Assembly (NCBI RefSeq): GCF_042453785.1
Contig: NC_091673.1
Coordinates: 6,469,001-6,533,000, forward strand
Length of the DNA stretch: 64,000 bases
DNA from: Malus domestica
Lineage: Eukaryota > Streptophyta > Magnoliopsida > Rosales > Rosaceae
Direction: 5' to 3'
Below the pieces are notes generated by a model. That model saw only the letters and a program-made list of their open reading frames with translations, was not told where the DNA came from and did no database searches. The position numbers and the translations under genes are program-made. Of this stretch, positions 60,650-64,000 are shown one piece after another (position 1 is the stretch's first letter; each line of letters begins with the position of its first letter).

Positions 60650-63600
60650 ATGAGCAATTCCGTAGGCCATAACTTGCTCAACCAGAGCCTGCTTCAAAGA
60701 AAGGTAAATTCTTCCGGTATTCCTGCCAACACATTGTTTCAAGCTAAGAGCGTCCACCAAGTGACGGCACAGGCGCGAAAATCATCGATATCCAAGAAGT
60801 TTTGTGGGAACACTTTGAACGTTCAGAAACCAAAGTTAGCCATGGGGTCACGCCGCCCCGTTGCAGCTGTTCCTCGTGCCGTATTAACCACTAATCCGCC
60901 TTCGGATGTAAGGAAGTTTATATTCTTTTAGTTTTGAATTATGAAATTTGAGTTAATTTTCAATAATTTATTGAATTATTGGAAAACCTAGTAGAAAATT
61001 GCTTGATAATGCTAGGGGTAGGGAGGTGGTGTGATGGAGATTTGCTAAGATTTGGAATTAAGTTTAGATTTGACTGATTACTTCAAATTTGTCTGGGTTG
61101 TTGGCTTGGACATGTACTAATGTTAGATAAATTTTTCCTTGTAGCAGCAGCTTGCCGGGAAATTCAATCTCGATGGGAATATTGAATTGCAGGTACATGT
61201 AGTGTTAGTGTTAGGTACCTAGAGTTTTAGACCAATGTAATATATTTGGATAATGTTTTGTTCAGTTTAGATCAGCTAAGATATGCATGGGGAACAATAC
61301 TAACAGAAACCATACCTAATGGACAGGTTTATGTGAATGCTTCCACTCCGGGATCTGCCACTCAAGTAAATTTTCTTGTAGCATACAGCGGTGACTCTTT
61401 GACTCTTCACTGGGGTGGGGTACAAGATATGAAAGAGTAAGTTTGCCTGTAATTGCTTCTTTTGTTGAGTCTGATCCTCAAGATTTCTACCCTAAAATCT
61501 GAGATGTCTTCTTTCTTATTGTCGTTTTGCTATTTTCAGAAAGTGGGTGCTTCCGTCTCGTCACCCAGATGGAACCAAAGTATACAAGAACAGAGCTCTT
61601 AGAACACCTTTTGTGAGTGTAAGGTTTTTAAAGCACAGCATATATGCCTCACCAAGTATCTCTCATTTGGTTATAATATTGTGCTAATTGAAGATTTATT
61701 TGTCGATCAACTTGTTTTTCTCTAGTCTGGCTCCAGTTCCTCGCTTCAAATTGAGATTGATGATCCTACAATACAAGCAATCGAGTTTCTTTTAGTTGAT
61801 GAAAGCCAGAACAGATGGTAAGATTACATTGGTTCTGTTTTTTCTTGGACTTTGATCTAAGCGGGCAAAATTAGTTTTATTTTTTCCTGTAATTTTCTTT
61901 GGTAGGTTTAAGAACAATGGTGGTAACTTTCATGTTAAATTACCTGCGAAAGAGAAGCTGATATCCAATGCTCCAGTTCCTGAAGAGCTTGTACAAATTC
62001 AAGCATATTTGAGGTGGGAAAGAAAGGGTAAACAGATGTATACACCAGAGCAAGAAAAGGCACGTGAATTTTTCTCTCTAATTTTATAAACACTCATAAT
62101 ATCATTGTTACTGCATCTCCAACTACATTCGTTATTTCCTTTTTGCACGGGGAGAAAAAAACACCAGGGCAAGAGAAGGCATGTAAACAGTGACTAGCTT
62201 TCTTGTAGAACGTTTGACAAGGGAAACTTGTTGGTTTGATTTAAAGACTTTCTATGCTACTTTTGTTTGCCTTTAATAAACATTTAGTGTGTATAGGTGG
62301 AGTACGAAGCAGCCCGATCTGAGTTATTGGAGGAAGTAGCTAGGGGTACTTCCATACAAGATCTCCATGCAAGGTTGACTAAGAAAGATGATGATGGTAA
62401 AATTGAAGAGCCATCTCGTTCTGATACAAAGACTGCAAAGAAAGATGAGAGAAAACAGGTTTTTAGAACCAAGGGAATTCAACGCAAGAGGAGGGACTTA
62501 ATGCAGATTATCAACAAACATGCTTCTAAACCTGTTTACGAGGGTAAAATTGTAGATGAAGAACATCCAGCCAAACCAAAACCCTTGACAGCAGTTGAGC
62601 TTTTCGCCAAGGAAAAGGAAGAACAGGATGGAGGTTCTATTCTGAGGAAAAACATTTTCAAGCTCAATGATAAGGAACTTCTGGTGAGACAATTATGTGA
62701 TTGGTTCTTGATTCTTCTGTTTTTCTAGGGACTAAGCTAATTTTAGAATCCTGAAATATTTATAAGATACTCGTAACCAATCCTGCTGGGAAGACAAAGG
62801 TTCATCTGGCAACAGATTTCAAAGAGCCACTTACCCTTCACTGGGCTTTATCTGCAAGCAAGGCTGGAGAGTGGTTGGTAATATTTTTGAATTCTTTTAA
62901 TTGAATAAATGGTATTCATATGTTTGCTTTCTTTGATTCGTCTCTCGGTTTTGCAAACTTCCATGCATTGCTTGTTAATCACAGAGCATGAAAGAGTAAA
63001 GTAAGCTACATTGGCATTTTCAGGAACCACCTGCAAACACACTTCCCCAGGGTTCAGTTGCTCTTAATGGGGTTACTGAAACACAATTTAGACCAGGTTC
63101 CGCTGACTCTACTTATGAGGTATGCCACAAGAAAACATGGATTGGTCCGTGTGCCTGGGAACTTTATACTAGCTCATATATCCCAGATCTGTAGACAATT
63201 GTCTTGATCCTCACAGTAATTTTACAGGTTCAATCTTTAGAAATAGAAGTTGAAGCAGATAATTTTAAAGGAATGCCATTCGTCCTTAATGCTTCTGGGA
63301 CATGGATGAAGAATCAAGGCTCCAATTTCTATGTTGACTTTGGCGTTGAACGCAAGAAAGCTCAGAAGGTTGCTCCTTGTTTTTGGTCATAATCTGTTTT
63401 TCTGTGACTACCTATTCTAGATTCTCCTCAAGGTTCCATTGTCTTGACAACTTTAATCACTGAACTTTTCCCATTCAAGGATACTGGTGATGGCAAAGGT
63501 ACTGCAAAGGCTTTGTTGGATAAAATAGCAGGCCAGGAGAGTGAGGCACAGAAATCTTTTATGCATCGGTCAGTAATCTCTTAGGAATTAGATGAATTAT

Positions 63601-64000
63601 ATTTCCATTGACTTGGTTATCTTTTATTCCATCTTATGCCGTTCTGCTGTATCTGTCCCAAGATATTATTAGATATTGTGTAAATGCATGCTCTAGTTAC
63701 TATAAAGGAGAAGAATACAACTTTGAAGTTTTGGGTGCTTTAATTGTTAGTTTAGATATTTCAGTCATGCTGTTTGTATTCTGCGTATTAGAATCTTTTG
63801 AATCAACTTCAGAATGAATTTTCATTTGGTTTTATTTTCTAAATTTCATCTGTTTCTTTTATCAGATTTAACATTGCAGCAGACTTGGTCAATCAAGCAA
63901 AGGATGCTGGCGAATTAGGTCTTGCGGGTATTTTGGTGTGGATGAGGTTTATGGCCACAAGGCAGCTCATTTGGAATAAAAATTACAATGTGAAACCACG
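60650..64000 (+). CDS. GWD1: Alpha-glucan water dikinase GWD1 (5' part)
   Basis: Chloroplast enzyme (R1/SEX1) that phosphorylates glucosyl C6 of starch with ATP, releasing AMP and phosphate, and so opens starch to degradation. Coding exons: 60650-60907, 61145-61192, 61327-61436, 61540-61612, 61726-61817, 61906-62059, 62297-62683, 62767-62877, 63024-63119, 63228-63368, 63480-63568 and 63866 to beyond the window. Phases close throughout, giving about 564 of roughly 1,400 residues. A Ser-rich transit peptide comes first. Then two starch-binding CBM45 modules (LTLHWGGVQDMKEKW with RHPDGTKVYKNRALRTPF; LTLHWALSASKAGEW), joined by the charged YLRWERKGKQMYTPEQ linker. The last exon (AGILVWMRFMATRQLIWNKN) is strongly GWD1-like. 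The phosphohistidine and ATP-binding domains lie past the window. Oddities: a GC-AG intron at 62060, a NAGNAGNAG acceptor at 61144-61150, and a linker exon (62297-62683) that seems shorter than usual. Confidence 0.96.

Overview
This is nuclear DNA from a flowering plant. The genes have introns and eudicot-like proteins, the DNA between them is AT-rich, and it is full of Copia elements, a TRIM, SINEs, hAT, Mutator-like and CACTA elements. The repeat content and protein sequences suggest Rosaceae, perhaps the apple/pear group; that placement is an impression and was not tested.

Layout. (1) 1-19 kb: a duplicated block holding MENG (+ strand) and a CRK2-like receptor kinase (- strand), tail to tail. 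Copy A (about 0.3-11.7 kb) is a deletion derivative. MENG exons 1-3 run straight into a CRK2 intron, and a Copia element (itself carrying a MITE, a hAT-like element and a Mutator-like element) sits at a CRK2 splice donor. Four copies of an ~860-bp tandem repeat (11.7-15.1 kb) lie upstream of CRK2-A. (2) 15.7-29.2 kb: copy B keeps all MENG exons (a pseudogene, with a solo LTR inside a MITE in its upstream region) and all CRK2 exons. CRK2-B is split by a young Copia, has a TRIM in intron 1, and carries frameshifts and stops. (3) 29.2-42.7 kb: a direct duplication of a spacer of about 1 kb. The left copy has swollen to about 12 kb with a hAT, a Copia, a 2.5-kb solo LTR and a CACTA element; the right copy still has the empty sites for three of them. 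(4) 43.2-47.0 kb: an intact seven-exon CRK3-type receptor kinase (648 aa), the only complete CRK here. (5) 49.6-51.5 kb: an intact two-exon high-affinity nitrate transporter, NRT2.5. (6) 52-59.7 kb: gene-free DNA with small foldback elements, a ~118-bp tandem repeat and a tiny poly(A) retroinsertion. (7) 59.9-64 kb: the first part of the starch-phosphorylating enzyme GWD1, cut by the window end.

Three genes look functional: CRK3 (apoplastic sensing and kinase signalling), NRT2.5 (nitrate uptake under starvation) and GWD1 (leaf starch degradation). No shared pathway is evident. Because the window contains duplicated blocks, many insertions can be checked against their own empty site, so target-site duplications and insertion order are well supported. 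I see no convincing undescribed system. The most interesting objects are the kinase-less CRK2-A receptor relic, the nested insertions with resolvable order, and possible oddities in GWD1 (a GC-AG intron, a tandem acceptor and a short linker).
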